NCBI GenBank assembly: GCA_036384655.1
Contig: DASVLX010000155.1
Span: forward strand, 12,124 to 76,123
Direction of reading: 5' to 3'
Length of the DNA: 64,000 bases
Source: DASVLX01 sp036384655
GTDB lineage: Bacteria > Actinomycetota > Actinomycetes > Mycobacteriales > Pseudonocardiaceae
Notes under the pieces: model-generated
Told to the model about the DNA's origin: nothing
What the model saw: only the letters and a program-made list of their open reading frames with translations
Database searches by the model: none
In this document: one piece after another, positions 8,315 to 17,411 of the stretch
How the letters are laid out: each line of letters opens with the position of its first letter
Numbering within the stretch: the first letter of the stretch is position 1
Position numbers and translations under genes: made by a program

Positions 8315-11300
8315 ATGACTTCTCCGCTCGCCGAACTGGACGAACGCCTCCCGAATCTGATGCCGCGCGACGAACGTCGCCTGCGGCGCCGTGTCGACGG
8401 TGCGCGCCGGGTGCGTGATCCCGCCGCGCGACGGTCCATCGCGGACGCGATCGCGGTGGACGTGGCGGCGGCCGAGGCACGGGTGGCGGCCCGGGTGGCC
8501 AGCGTGCCCGCGATCGAGTATCCGGCGGAACTGCCGGTCAGCCAGCGGCGCGCGGAACTGCTCTCGGCCATCCGCGACAACCAGGTCGTGATCGTGGCCG
8601 GCGAGACCGGTTCGGGCAAGACCACCCAGTTGCCCAAGATCTGCCTGGAGGCCGGTCGAGGCATCCGCGGCATGATCGGCCACACCCAGCCCCGCCGGAT
8701 CGCCGCGCGCTCGGTGGCCGAACGCATCGCCGAGGAACTGCACGGCGAGGTCGGCGACATCGTCGGCTACCAGGTCCGGTTCACCGGCCGGGTCGGCGAC
8801 CAGAGCCTGATCAAGCTGATGACCGACGGCATCCTGCTCGCCGAGATCACCGACGACCGGCAGTTACAGTGTTACGACACGCTGATCATCGACGAGGCGC
8901 ATGAGCGCAGCCTCAACATCGACTTCATCCTGGGCTATCTCCGGCGGTTGCTGCCCCGTCGGCCGGATCTCAAGGTGATCATCACCTCGGCCACCATCGA
9001 TCCGCAGCGGTTCTCCCGGCATTTCCAGGACGCCCCGGTGATCGAGGTGTCCGGCCGCACCTACCCGGTCGAGGTGCGCTACCGGCCGGTGATCGATCCG
9101 GATGATCCGGACACAGACCCGGACCGGGACGTCACGCAGGCGATCGGCGACGCCGTGCGCGAGCTGGCCGCCGAGGGCCAGGGTGACATCCTGGTGTTCT
9201 GTTCCGGCGAACGGGAGATCCGTGACACCGCCGACTCGCTCGGGCGCCTCGATCTGCGCAACACCGAGATCGTTCCGCTGTACGCACGGCTGTCCTCGGC
9301 CGAGCAGCACCGCGTGTTCCAGCCGCACACCGGGCGGCGGATCGTGCTGGCCACCAACGTCGCGGAGACCTCGCTGACGGTGCCGGGTATCCGGTACGTG
9401 ATCGACCCCGGCACCGCACGCATCTCCCGCTACAGCAACCGGCTCAAGGTGCAGCGGCTGCCCATCGAACCGGTCTCGCAGGCGTCCGCGAACCAGCGCA
9501 AGGGCCGCTGCGGGCGGCTGTCCGACGGCATCTGCGTCCGCCTGTACAGCGAGGAGGACTTCCTCGGCCGTCCCGAGTTCACCGAACCGGAAATCCTGCG
9601 CACCAACCTCGCGTCGGTCATCCTGCGCATGACCGCCCTGGGCCTGGGAGATCTGACCGCGTTCCCGTTCGTCGACCCACCGGACCGGCGCGCCATCACC
9701 GACGGCATCACGCTGCTGCGGGAGCTCGGCGCGATCGAGGCGTCCAAGTCGGACAGCGACCGGCCCAGGCTGACCGCGACCGGCCGCACCCTCGCGCAAC
9801 TGCCCATCGATCCGCGGATGGCCCGGATGGTCACCGAGGCCGACCGCAACGGTTGTCTGCACGAGGTCATGGTGATCGCCTCGGCACTGTCCATTCAGGA
9901 TCCGCGCGAACGGCCCTCGGAGCACCAGCAGGACGCGGACGCCAAGCACGCCCGGTTCGTCGTACCGGACTCCGACTTCCTGACCTTCCTCAAGCTGTGG
10001 GACTACCTGCGCGAGCAGCAGAAGGCGTTGTCCGGCAACCAGTTCCGCAAGCTGTGCCGCAACGAGTACCTCAACTACCTGCGGGTGCGGGAATGGCAGG
10101 ACCTGTACGGTCAGCTGCACCAGATGACCAAGAACCTCGGCATGACCCGCAACGACACGCCCGCCGACGAGCGCAAGATCCATATGTCGCTGCTGGCCGG
10201 CCTGCTGTCACATCTGGGGATGCGGGACAGCCGTGCCAAGCAGCCGGCGGCTGGCCGGGCCACCGTCGAGTATCTCGGCGCGCGCAACGCCCGGTTCGCC
10301 ATCTTCCCCGGTTCCGGGCTCGCCAAGAAGCCGCCGCAGTGGGTCATGGCGGCCGAACTGGTCGAAACCTCCCGGCTGTGGGCCCGGATGGTCGCCAGGA
10401 TCGAACCGGAGTGGGCGGAGAGACTCGCCGAGCATCTGGTCCGGCGCGGTTACAGCGAGCCGCGCTGGGACGCCGAGCGTGGCGCCGTGCTGGGCACCGA
10501 GAAGGTCAGCCTGTTCGGGCTGCCGATCGTGGCCGCCCGGACCGTCAACTACGGCCGTATCGATCCGACGGTGGCCCGCGAGGAGTTCATCCGGCACGCC
10601 CTGGTCGAGGGTGACTGGAACACCCAGCACGCCTTCTTCCGGCGCAACCGCGAGATGCTCGCCGAGGTCGAGGAACTCGAACAGCGGGCCCGGCGGCGGG
10701 ACATCATGGTCGACGAGGACGTGCTGTTCGACTTCTATGACCAGCGAGTCGGCCGCGAGGTGGTGTCCGCCCGGCATTTCGACACCTGGTGGAAGGGCGT
10801 CCGGGCCGACCAGCCCGATCTGCTCACGTTCGACCGCTCGATGCTGGCCAGGGACACCGCCGACGAGCTGGACCCGTCGAGCTACCCGGACTCCTGGCAG
10901 CAGGATGAGCTGCCGCTGACGCTGACCTACCAGTTCGAACCCGGCCAGGCCGATGACGGGGTGACCGTGCGGGTGCCACTGGCCGCGCTGCACCAGCTGT
11001 CCGCCGCCGAGTTCAGCTGGCAGGTGCCGGGACTGCGCGAGGAACTGGTCACCGCGCTGATCCGGTCGCTGCCCAAGCAGCTGCGCCGCAACTTCGTGCC
11101 CGCGCCGGACGTCGCCCGAGCGGTGCTGGACCGGATCAAGCCCGGCGACGAGTCGGGGCGGTCGCTGCCCGACGCGCTGTCCCACGAACTGCACCGGCTG
11201 CGCGGCGTGACCGTGCCCCGGGACGCCTGGGACCTGAACCGGCTGCCCGCGCATCTGCGGATCACCTTCCAGGTCGTGGACGACCACGACAAAACGGTGA

Positions 11301-12229
11301 CCGAGGGCAAGGACCTGGACGCGCTCAAGCGTGAACTGACCGAACGGGTGCGCGCGGAGCTGGACAGCAACGCCGCCGACATCGCCCGCTCCGGCCTGCG
11401 TGACTGGGACCTCGGCGAGCTGCCGCGCAGCCAGCGCCGCACCGTCAACGGCGTGCCGGTCACCGCGTATCCGACGCTGGTCGACGAGGGTGACAGCGTC
11501 GCGGTCCGGCTGGTCGGCACCGAGGCCGAGCAGCGGCGGGCGATGTGGGCTGGCACCCGACGGCTGGTGCTGTTGCGGCTGCCGTCCCCGGTCAAGATGG
11601 TCACCCGGGCGCTGGACAACCAGGCCAAACTGACCCTGGGCCGCAACCCGCACGGCAGCGTGGCCGCGCTGCTGGACGATTGCGTCACGGCCGCCGCCGA
11701 CGCGCTGATCGCCAAGGCGGGTGGGGTGGCCTGGGACGCGGCTGGCTTCGCGAGGCTGGTGGAGGCCGCCCGGCCGCACCTCGGCGAGACCATGCTGGAC
11801 GTGCTGGAACAGGTACGCCGGGTGCTCGCCGCCGCGCACACCGTGGCGGCCAAACTGGACCGCCCGGGTGGCCCGGAGGACTCACTGGCCGACATCCGCG
11901 AGCATCTGCGTTCCCTGGTGCACAAGGGATTCGTGACGGAGTTCGGCCGGCGGCGGTTGCCGGACGTGGTCCGCTATGTGCGCGGCATCGACCACCGGCT
12001 GGACAAGCTCACCGAGAACCCGAGCCGCGACCAGGACCGGCTGGCCCAACTCAACGAGGTGCGGCAGGCGTATCGGGAGTGCCGAGAACGGGTCGGCGAG
12101 GAGCGCTCGGCGGACATTCGGTGGATGATCGAGGAACTGCGCGTCAGCTACTTCGCGCAGACCCTGGGAACCGCCTGCCCCATCTCCGACAAGCGGATCT
12201 ACCGGGCGATCGACCAGCTGTCCGGCTAG
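8315..12229 (+). CDS. hrpA: ATP-dependent RNA helicase HrpA
   Basis: 1304 aa, the usual length for HrpA. Walker A GETGSGKTTQLPK is at about 96-108, DEAH in LIIDEAHERS, motif III SATID and motif VI QRKGRCGRLSDG. These are followed by the HA2 and OB-fold regions and the long DUF3418 C-terminal domain. HrpA is a DEAH/RHA helicase; in E. coli it acts in mRNA processing and resolves stalled ribosomes. The gene begins 24 bp after the membrane-protein gene and has only a weak ribosome-binding site. Confidence 0.93.
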   Translation: MTSPLAELDERLPNLMPRDERRLRRRVDGARRVRDPAARRSIADAIAVDVAAAEARVAARVASVPAIEYPAELPVSQRRAELLSAIRDNQVVIVAGETGSGKTTQLPKICLEAGRGIRGMIGHTQPRRIAARSVAERIAEELHGEVGDIVGYQVRFTGRVGDQSLIKLMTDGILLAEITDDRQLQCYDTLIIDEAHERSLNIDFILGYLRRLLPRRPDLKVIITSATIDPQRFSRHFQDAPVIEVSGRTYPVEVRYRPVIDPDDPDTDPDRDVTQAIGDAVRELAAEGQGDILVFCSGEREIRDTADSLGRLDLRNTEIVPLYARLSSAEQHRVFQPHTGRRIVLATNVAETSLTVPGIRYVIDPGTARISRYSNRLKVQRLPIEPVSQASANQRKGRCGRLSDGICVRLYSEEDFLGRPEFTEPEILRTNLASVILRMTALGLGDLTAFPFVDPPDRRAITDGITLLRELGAIEASKSDSDRPRLTATGRTLAQLPIDPRMARMVTEADRNGCLHEVMVIASALSIQDPRERPSEHQQDADAKHARFVVPDSDFLTFLKLWDYLREQQKALSGNQFRKLCRNEYLNYLRVREWQDLYGQLHQMTKNLGMTRNDTPADERKIHMSLLAGLLSHLGMRDSRAKQPAAGRATVEYLGARNARFAIFPGSGLAKKPPQWVMAAELVETSRLWARMVARIEPEWAERLAEHLVRRGYSEPRWDAERGAVLGTEKVSLFGLPIVAARTVNYGRIDPTVAREEFIRHALVEGDWNTQHAFFRRNREMLAEVEELEQRARRRDIMVDEDVLFDFYDQRVGREVVSARHFDTWWKGVRADQPDLLTFDRSMLARDTADELDPSSYPDSWQQDELPLTLTYQFEPGQADDGVTVRVPLAALHQLSAAEFSWQVPGLREELVTALIRSLPKQLRRNFVPAPDVARAVLDRIKPGDESGRSLPDALSHELHRLRGVTVPRDAWDLNRLPAHLRITFQVVDDHDKTVTEGKDLDALKRELTERVRAELDSNAADIARSGLRDWDLGELPRSQRRTVNGVPVTAYPTLVDEGDSVAVRLVGTEAEQRRAMWAGTRRLVLLRLPSPVKMVTRALDNQAKLTLGRNPHGSVAALLDDCVTAAADALIAKAGGVAWDAAGFARLVEAARPHLGETMLDVLEQVRRVLAAAHTVAAKLDRPGGPEDSLADIREHLRSLVHKGFVTEFGRRRLPDVVRYVRGIDHRLDKLTENPSRDQDRLAQLNEVRQAYRECRERVGEERSADIRWMIEELRVSYFAQTLGTACPISDKRIYRAIDQLSG

Positions 12230-12243
12230 CCACGGACACCCCA

Positions 12244-12286
12244 GACACGGACAACCCGGACACGGACAACCCGGACACGGACACCG
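12244..12286 (+). repeat. 15-bp intergenic tandem repeat upstream of glpK
   Basis: Two full units of gacacggacaacccg (12244-12258, 12259-12273) and a partial third (to 12286) fill the short hrpA-glpK gap. No protein or promoter is evident in them; it looks like a small minisatellite. Confidence 0.8.
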
Positions 12287-12320
12287 AGAAGACTGGCACC
12301 CAGCAGAGGGAGATCCGGCC

Positions 12321-13877
12321 ATGGCTGACTTCGTCGGAGCGGTCGACCAGGGCACCACGAGCACCCGGTTCATGATCTTCGACCATGGCGGCCGCGAGGT
12401 GGCCCGCCACCAGTTGGAGCACCAGCAGATCCTGCCCCATCCCGGCTGGGTCGAACACAACCCGACGGAGATCTGGGAGCGCACCCGCGCGGTCATCGAG
12501 ACGGCCCTGACCAGGGCGAACCTCCACTCAACCGATCTGGCCGCGGTCGGCATCACCAACCAGCGGGAGACCACGGTGGTGTGGAACCGCCGGACCGGCC
12601 GGCCGTACCGCAACGCGATCGTCTGGCAGGACACCCGGACCGACCGGATCGCCGCGACGCTGGACCGGGACGGCCGGGGTGACGTCATCCGCCGCAAGGC
12701 GGGCCTGCCGCCGGCCACCTACTTCTCCGGCGGCAAGCTGAAGTGGATCCTGGAGACCGTCGACGGGCTGCGGAAGGCCGCCGAGGCCGGCGACGCGCTG
12801 TTCGGCAACACCGACAGCTGGCTGCTGTGGAACCTCACCGGCGGAACGGACGGTGGCGTGCACGTCACCGACGTGACCAACGCCAGCCGGACCATGCTGA
12901 TGGATCTGGAAACCCTGTCCTGGGACGACGAACTACTGTCCTTTTTCGACATTCCGAGGGCGATGCTGCCGGACATCAGGCCGTCCTCGCAGCCCGGTGG
13001 CTACGGGCTCAGCAGGGCCGACGGGCCACTGGGCGGTGAGGTCGCGCTGTCCGGCGATCTCGGCGACCAGCAGGCCGCGACCGTCGGCCAGGTGTGCTTC
13101 GAGCCCGGCACCGCCAAGAACACCTACGGCACCGGCAACTTCCTGCTGCTCAACACCGGGCACGAGCCGGTGCGCTCGCGGCACGGCCTGCTCACCACGG
13201 TGTGCTACCAGTTCGGCGACCAGAAGCCGGTCTACGCACTGGAGGGTTCCATCGCGGTGACCGGCTCGGCCGTGCAGTGGCTGCGTGACCAACTCGGCAT
13301 CATCAGCGGCGCGGCACAGAGCGAGATGCTGGCCCGCCAGGTGCCCGACAACGGCGGGGTGTACTTCGTGCCGGCGTTCTCCGGACTGTTCGCGCCATAC
13401 TGGCGCTCCGACGCGCGCGGCGTGATCGTCGGGCTGTCCCGGTACAACAGCAACGCGCATATCGCCCGGGCAACCCTGGAGGCGATCTGCTACCAGACCC
13501 GGGATGTGGTGGAGGCGATGCAGCAGGACTCGGGCGTCACGCTGGACGTGCTGCGGGTCGACGGTGGCGTGACCGCCAACGAGCTGTGCATGCAGCTGCA
13601 GGCGGACATCCTCGGCGTGCCGGTGTCCCGGCCGGTGGTGGCCGAGACCACCGCGCTGGGTGCCGCCTACGCGGCCGGGCTCGCCGTCGGCTTCTGGACG
13701 TCGACCGACGAGCTGAAGCGGAACTGGCACGAGGACCGGCGATGGCAGCCGACCTGGACCGAGGATCGACGCGCCAAGGGATACGCCGGCTGGCGCAAGG
13801 CGGTCACCCGCACCCTCGACTGGGTTGACGTCAACCACTCGGCGGCCGACCCAGCCGACGGTCCGGGCGAAGGCTGA
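12321..13877 (+). CDS. glpK: Glycerol kinase
   Basis: 518 aa. This FGGY-family kinase converts glycerol and ATP to sn-glycerol-3-phosphate. It has the N-terminal phosphate-binding DQGTTSTRF, the substrate-site segment NQRETTVVW, the AIVWQDTRT block, the adenosine site GTAKNTYGTGNF and the C-terminal LRVDGGVTAN. A GGGAGA motif precedes the ATG. No glpF or glpD is adjacent, so it seems to stand alone here. It converges on DUF3039 with a 4-bp gap. Confidence 0.95.
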   Translation: MADFVGAVDQGTTSTRFMIFDHGGREVARHQLEHQQILPHPGWVEHNPTEIWERTRAVIETALTRANLHSTDLAAVGITNQRETTVVWNRRTGRPYRNAIVWQDTRTDRIAATLDRDGRGDVIRRKAGLPPATYFSGGKLKWILETVDGLRKAAEAGDALFGNTDSWLLWNLTGGTDGGVHVTDVTNASRTMLMDLETLSWDDELLSFFDIPRAMLPDIRPSSQPGGYGLSRADGPLGGEVALSGDLGDQQAATVGQVCFEPGTAKNTYGTGNFLLLNTGHEPVRSRHGLLTTVCYQFGDQKPVYALEGSIAVTGSAVQWLRDQLGIISGAAQSEMLARQVPDNGGVYFVPAFSGLFAPYWRSDARGVIVGLSRYNSNAHIARATLEAICYQTRDVVEAMQQDSGVTLDVLRVDGGVTANELCMQLQADILGVPVSRPVVAETTALGAAYAAGLAVGFWTSTDELKRNWHEDRRWQPTWTEDRRAKGYAGWRKAVTRTLDWVDVNHSAADPADGPGEG

Positions 13878-13881
13878 GGGC

Positions 13882-14154
13882 TCAGCGGTCCTCGTTGTTG
13901 CCGCCGCCGTGCGGCATCATCTGGTAGATCCGCTTGCACTCCGGGCACACCGGGGAACCGGGCTTGGGTGAGCGGGTCACCGGGAACGTCTCGCCGCACA
14001 GCGCCACCACGTAGTTGCCCATGACCGCGCTCTCCGCGATCTTCTCCTTGCGCACGTAGTGGAACATCTTCGGAGAGTCGTCACCGGTGCTCTCGGTGGC
14101 CTCCGGACGTGTGTCGACTTCGGGAAGGGTCTGCGTGCTCACATCACCAATCAT
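13882..14154 (-). CDS. DUF3039 small zinc-ribbon-like protein
   Basis: 90 aa. The conserved core is FHYVRKEKI, CGETFPV and VCPECKRIY; three cysteines (CGE, CPEC) suggest a metal site. The C-terminus is Gly/Asn-rich. The family is restricted to actinobacteria and has no known function. It is divergent from psuG, with starts 35 bp apart. Confidence 0.8.
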   Translation of the reverse strand: MIGDVSTQTLPEVDTRPEATESTGDDSPKMFHYVRKEKIAESAVMGNYVVALCGETFPVTRSPKPGSPVCPECKRIYQMMPHGGGNNEDR

Positions 14155-14189
14155 GCCATCGGGCTCGCCGACGCGGGAGGATGCCGGTC

Positions 14190-15107
14190 GTGAGGATTCG
14201 GATCGCCGACGAGGTCAGCGCAGCGGTGACGGACGGTCGGCCGGTGGTCGCGCTGGAGAGCACGCTGCTCGCGCACGGACTACCCGCCGGCCGTAACCGG
14301 GAGGTCGCCGACCGGCTGGAACGAGTCGTGCGGGAGCGGGGCGCGGTGCCGGCGACCGTCGCGGTGCTGGACGGCGAACCGGTGGTGGGCCTGTCCGGTG
14401 CGGAACTGGACAGGGTCTGCGACCCGGACGCCGGCCTGGTGAAGCTGTCCCGCCGGGACCTGGCCCCCGCGAGCGCGCTGGGCAGCAGCGGGGCGACGAC
14501 GGTGGCCGCCACGGTGGCGCTGGCCCATGCCGGCGGCATCGCGGTGTTCGCCACCGGAGGACTCGGCGGCGTGCACCGGGGAGCACGGGACAGCTGGGAC
14601 GTGTCCGCCGATCTCGGGGTGCTCGCCGACACGCCGATGCTGGTGGTGTGCTCGGGAGTCAAGTCGATCCTGGACATCGGCGCCACGCTGGAGCTGCTGG
14701 AGACCGAGTCGGTGCCGGTGCTCGGCTACCAGACCGATCTCTTCCCCGCCTTCTACCTGCGCGAATCGCCGTTCCCGGTGCCCTGGCGGGTGGACACGCC
14801 GGAGCAGGCGGCCGCGGTGTTCCTGGCACATCGAGACAGCTCCGCCGGATCCACCGCGGTGGTGCTGGCCAACCCGGTGCCCGCCGAGTTCGAGATGGAT
14901 CACGGCCTGCATGACCGACTGCTCGCCGAGGGCCTCTACTGGGCGGAGACCCAGCACATCCGCGGCAAGGAGGTCACTCCGGCGCTGCTGGCGCATTTCC
15001 ACGCCGGCAGCGGTGGCGCCAGCCTGGCGGCGAACGAGGCGCTCGTGGTCGCCAACGCCACGCTGGCGGCCCAGCTGGCGAACGTGCTGGCGGTCAGCCC
15101 TCGATGA
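14190..15107 (+). CDS. psuG: Pseudouridine-5'-phosphate glycosidase
   Basis: 305 aa from the GTG at 14190. That start is preferred over the ATG at 14181 because GGGAGG (14175-14180) touches the ATG but lies 9 nt before the GTG. Family signatures are clear: VVALESTLLAHGLP, AVPATVAVLDG, KLSRRDL, GATTVAAT, FATGGLGGVHRG, CSGVKSILDIG, GYQTD and ANPVP. The enzyme breaks pseudouridine 5'-phosphate into uracil and ribose 5-phosphate. No pseudouridine kinase (psuK) gene is next to it. The 3' end overlaps the convergent DUF3099 gene by 14 bp. Confidence 0.92.
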   Translation: MRIRIADEVSAAVTDGRPVVALESTLLAHGLPAGRNREVADRLERVVRERGAVPATVAVLDGEPVVGLSGAELDRVCDPDAGLVKLSRRDLAPASALGSSGATTVAATVALAHAGGIAVFATGGLGGVHRGARDSWDVSADLGVLADTPMLVVCSGVKSILDIGATLELLETESVPVLGYQTDLFPAFYLRESPFPVPWRVDTPEQAAAVFLAHRDSSAGSTAVVLANPVPAEFEMDHGLHDRLLAEGLYWAETQHIRGKEVTPALLAHFHAGSGGASLAANEALVVANATLAAQLANVLAVSPR

Positions 15108-15411
15108 CCGGATGCTCGCGGTCCTCCAGTTGCCTGGCGGCGTGCCGGTGGCGGAACCAGCTGACCTTCTCGGACTTCCGCGGGGGCCGGTCGTTGGCGA
15201 TGAGCACGGCGATCCACGGCAGTGGGATGGAGATGGCCACGAAGATCAGGGCCAGCCACCAGATCTGGTAGTACACGCCCGCGAGGATCAGGCACGGCAG
15301 CCGCAGCGCCATCATGATCGTGTACTTGCGTTTGCGCGCGGCGTACTCGTCGTCGGCCGACGGCCGCGCCTCGGTGATCAGGATCGGCGTGTCGTTCTGG
15401 CGGCCAGTCAC
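15094..15411 (-). CDS. DUF3099 membrane protein
   Basis: 105 aa from a GTG start (15409-15411) with GGAGG 7-8 nt upstream. It opens with a polar stretch including ILITEARPSADDEY and the basic AARKRKY, then has two membrane helices (IMMALRLPCLILAG and LALIFVAISIPLPWIAVLIA) followed by NDRPPRKSEK and a basic tail. This is the actinobacterial DUF3099 layout. Function is unknown. Confidence 0.8.
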   Translation of the reverse strand: MTGRQNDTPILITEARPSADDEYAARKRKYTIMMALRLPCLILAGVYYQIWWLALIFVAISIPLPWIAVLIANDRPPRKSEKVSWFRHRHAARQLEDREHPVIEG

Positions 15412-15619
15412 GACACCACCTCCTCCGCAATCGCCCTCCCATCGTGACACTCGCGGCGGTCCCTGCACAGTGCTGGACCGTGCGCGCCGAAATTTTTCAC
15501 GACGGAAACATCACCACCCGGATGGCGCAATGCGCTGAGCGGGCGTGCGAGCATTCCGGTGAAGAACCACCCGCACAAACACGGCGGGAACACAACAGCG
15601 GAAGGTGGAAATCAAGCTC

Positions 15620-16045
15620 ATGCGCGCGGTCGTCGCCCGGGTGAACGGTGCGAGTGTCAGCGTCGATGACGAGATCGTCGGCGAGATCGACGGACCCGGC
15701 CTACTGGTGTTGCTGGGAGTGCGCGTCGATGACACCGAGGAACAGGCGATCACCATGGCACGCAAGGTGTACGAACTGCGCATCCTGCGTGACGAGCAGT
15801 CCTGCGCGACGACCGGCGCGCCACTGCTGGTGGTCAGCCAGTTCACGCTGTACGGCAACACCCGCAAGGGCCGCCGGCCGTCCTGGATCGAAGCCGCGCC
15901 ACCCGCGGTGGCGGAACCTCTGGTGGACCTGGTGATCGCGGAACTACGCAAGCGAGGCGCGAAGGTGAGTACCGGCCGGTTCGGCGCCGTGATGGCGGTC
16001 CGAAGCATCAACGATGGACCGTTCACGGTTCTCGTGGAGACGTGA
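15620..16045 (+). CDS. dtd: D-aminoacyl-tRNA deacylase
   Basis: 141 aa from the ATG at 15620, giving the standard MRAVVARVNGASV beginning; a GTG at 15605 would add five residues. The catalytic motif SQFTLYGNTRKGRRPSW and the C-terminal Gly-cisPro motif NDGPF are both present. The enzyme hydrolyses D-amino acids (and glycine mischarged on tRNA-Ala) from tRNA, working as a homodimer. It is a single gene ended by a hairpin. Confidence 0.93.
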   Translation: MRAVVARVNGASVSVDDEIVGEIDGPGLLVLLGVRVDDTEEQAITMARKVYELRILRDEQSCATTGAPLLVVSQFTLYGNTRKGRRPSWIEAAPPAVAEPLVDLVIAELRKRGAKVSTGRFGAVMAVRSINDGPFTVLVET

Positions 16046-16057
16046 AAGCTGAGTAAC

Positions 16058-16097
16058 ACCTGAAGCCGCTGATCTATTCCTCAGCGAAGCTTCAGGT
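16058..16097 (+). terminator. Terminator hairpin after dtd
   Basis: An imperfect 15-17 bp stem (16058-16072 with 16081-16097, outer arm acctgaagc/gcttcaggt, a 2-nt bulge) begins 12 bp after the dtd stop. Confidence 0.6.
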
Positions 16098-16146
16098 TTG
16101 ACGGGCAACGCCTGTGACCGGTCCGACGTCATCAAGACAGGACGGC

Positions 16147-16173
16147 GGGAACGAATTCGAGCCCACCGTCGTT
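16147..16173 (+). promoter_or_regulatory. Candidate ECF (SigE/SigH-type) promoter of sigB
   Basis: GGGAAC (16147-16152), 17 nt, then CGTT (16170-16173) matches the -35/-10 pattern of actinobacterial SigE/SigH-type sigma factors. It lies about 140 bp upstream of the sigB start. In mycobacteria sigB is itself transcribed by stress ECF sigma factors, which supports the call. No promoter mapping is available from sequence alone. Confidence 0.45.
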
Positions 16174-16310
16174 TTCAAAAATGTCCGGCCAACCAGCGAG
16201 TGGCCCCGGGGGTAACCGCAACCGGGTCATCCGCACGGTGGGCGCCACGGACACCACACGTGTTCGCGGTGCCAGCCAGCACGTCAGCCCGTAACAGGGA
16301 GGGGAGACCC

Positions 16311-17306
16311 ATGACCGCTCCGCAGACCCTCGATCGTGGGGTCGAGGTCCCGGACCTCGCCATCAGCGTCGAGGCCGCAGACCTCGACGCTCAGGGGCCA
16401 GCCGCCGACCTAGTGCGAGTTTACCTGAACGGAATCGGCAAGACCGCCCTGCTGAACGCCGCGCAGGAAGTGGAACTCGCCAAGCGCATCGAGGCGGGCG
16501 TGTTCGCCCAGCACATGCTCGACACCGCGAAGAAGCTCTCGACCAAGCGCCGGGAGGAGTTGTCCGCGCTGGTGCGCGACGGCCAGGTGGCCAAGAATCA
16601 TCTGCTGGAGGCGAACCTCCGGCTGGTCGTGTCGCTGGCCAAGCGCTACACCGGCCGCGGCATGCCGTTGCTCGACCTGATCCAGGAGGGCAACCTCGGC
16701 CTGATCCGCGCGGTCGAGAAGTTCGACTACACCAAGGGATTCAAGTTCTCCACGTACGCGACCTGGTGGATTCGCCAGGCGATCACTCGTGGCATGGCCG
16801 ACCAGGGTCGCACCATCCGGCTGCCGGTACATCTGGTCGAGCAGGTCAACAAGCTGGCCCGGATCAAGCGGGACCTGCACCAGCAACTCGGCCGCGAAGC
16901 CACCAACGTCGAACTGGCCAAGGAGGTTGGGCTGACCCCCGACAAGGTCGCCGACCTGCTCGACCACGCCCGCGACCCGGTGAGCCTCGACATGCCGGTG
17001 GGCACCGACGAGGACGCCCCGCTGGGCGACTTCATCGAGGACGGCGAGGCGACCGACGCGGAGAGCGCCGTCATCTCCGGCCTGCTGCAGGACGACCTGC
17101 GGCGGGTGCTGGCCACGCTCGACGAGCGCGAGCAGGCCGTGATCCGGCTGCGCTACGGGCTCGACGATGGTCAGCCCCGCACGTTGGACCAGATCGGCAA
17201 GCGGTTCGGGCTGTCCCGGGAGCGGGTCCGGCAGATCGAGCGCGAGGTCATGGCCAAGCTGCGGCAGGGTGAGCGGGCTGATCGCCTTCGCGCCTACGCC
17301 TCCTAG
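16311..17306 (+). CDS. sigB: Principal-like (group 2) RNA polymerase sigma factor SigB
   Basis: 331 aa from the ATG at 16311, preceded by GGGAGGGGAG. Region 1.2 starts at DLVRVYLNGIGKTALL. Region 2 contains LRLVVSLAKRYTGRGM, DLIQEGNLGLIRAVEKFDY and the -10 reading FSTYATWWIRQAI. Region 3 and the region 4.2 helix-turn-helix LSRERVRQIEREVMAKLR follow. The long acidic N-terminus of SigA/HrdB is absent. Length and position upstream of ideR match M. tuberculosis SigB, a non-essential stress sigma factor, although fumarase and acetylation genes intervene here. Confidence 0.9.
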   Translation: MTAPQTLDRGVEVPDLAISVEAADLDAQGPAADLVRVYLNGIGKTALLNAAQEVELAKRIEAGVFAQHMLDTAKKLSTKRREELSALVRDGQVAKNHLLEANLRLVVSLAKRYTGRGMPLLDLIQEGNLGLIRAVEKFDYTKGFKFSTYATWWIRQAITRGMADQGRTIRLPVHLVEQVNKLARIKRDLHQQLGREATNVELAKEVGLTPDKVADLLDHARDPVSLDMPVGTDEDAPLGDFIEDGEATDAESAVISGLLQDDLRRVLATLDEREQAVIRLRYGLDDGQPRTLDQIGKRFGLSRERVRQIEREVMAKLRQGERADRLRAYAS

Positions 17307-17411
17307 TTCCGCCGTCCCAGGCGGCGCGGTGCTGCGTTCTCGGCCGCTCGCGTAGATGACTACGCCACGCGGCCTGCGGCCTTGCACCGCATCCACCTGG
17401 AACGCCGGAAC
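17306..17411. repeat. REP-like imperfect palindrome, copy A (3' of sigB)
   Basis: Outer arms gttccgccgtcccaggcgg and ccacctggaacgccggaac are near-perfect inverses. The core ggcgcggtgctgcgttctcg is shared with copy B at 46764. Copy A has an extra internal hairpin (gcgtag-atga-ctacgc). It starts at the sigB stop codon. Confidence 0.6.
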
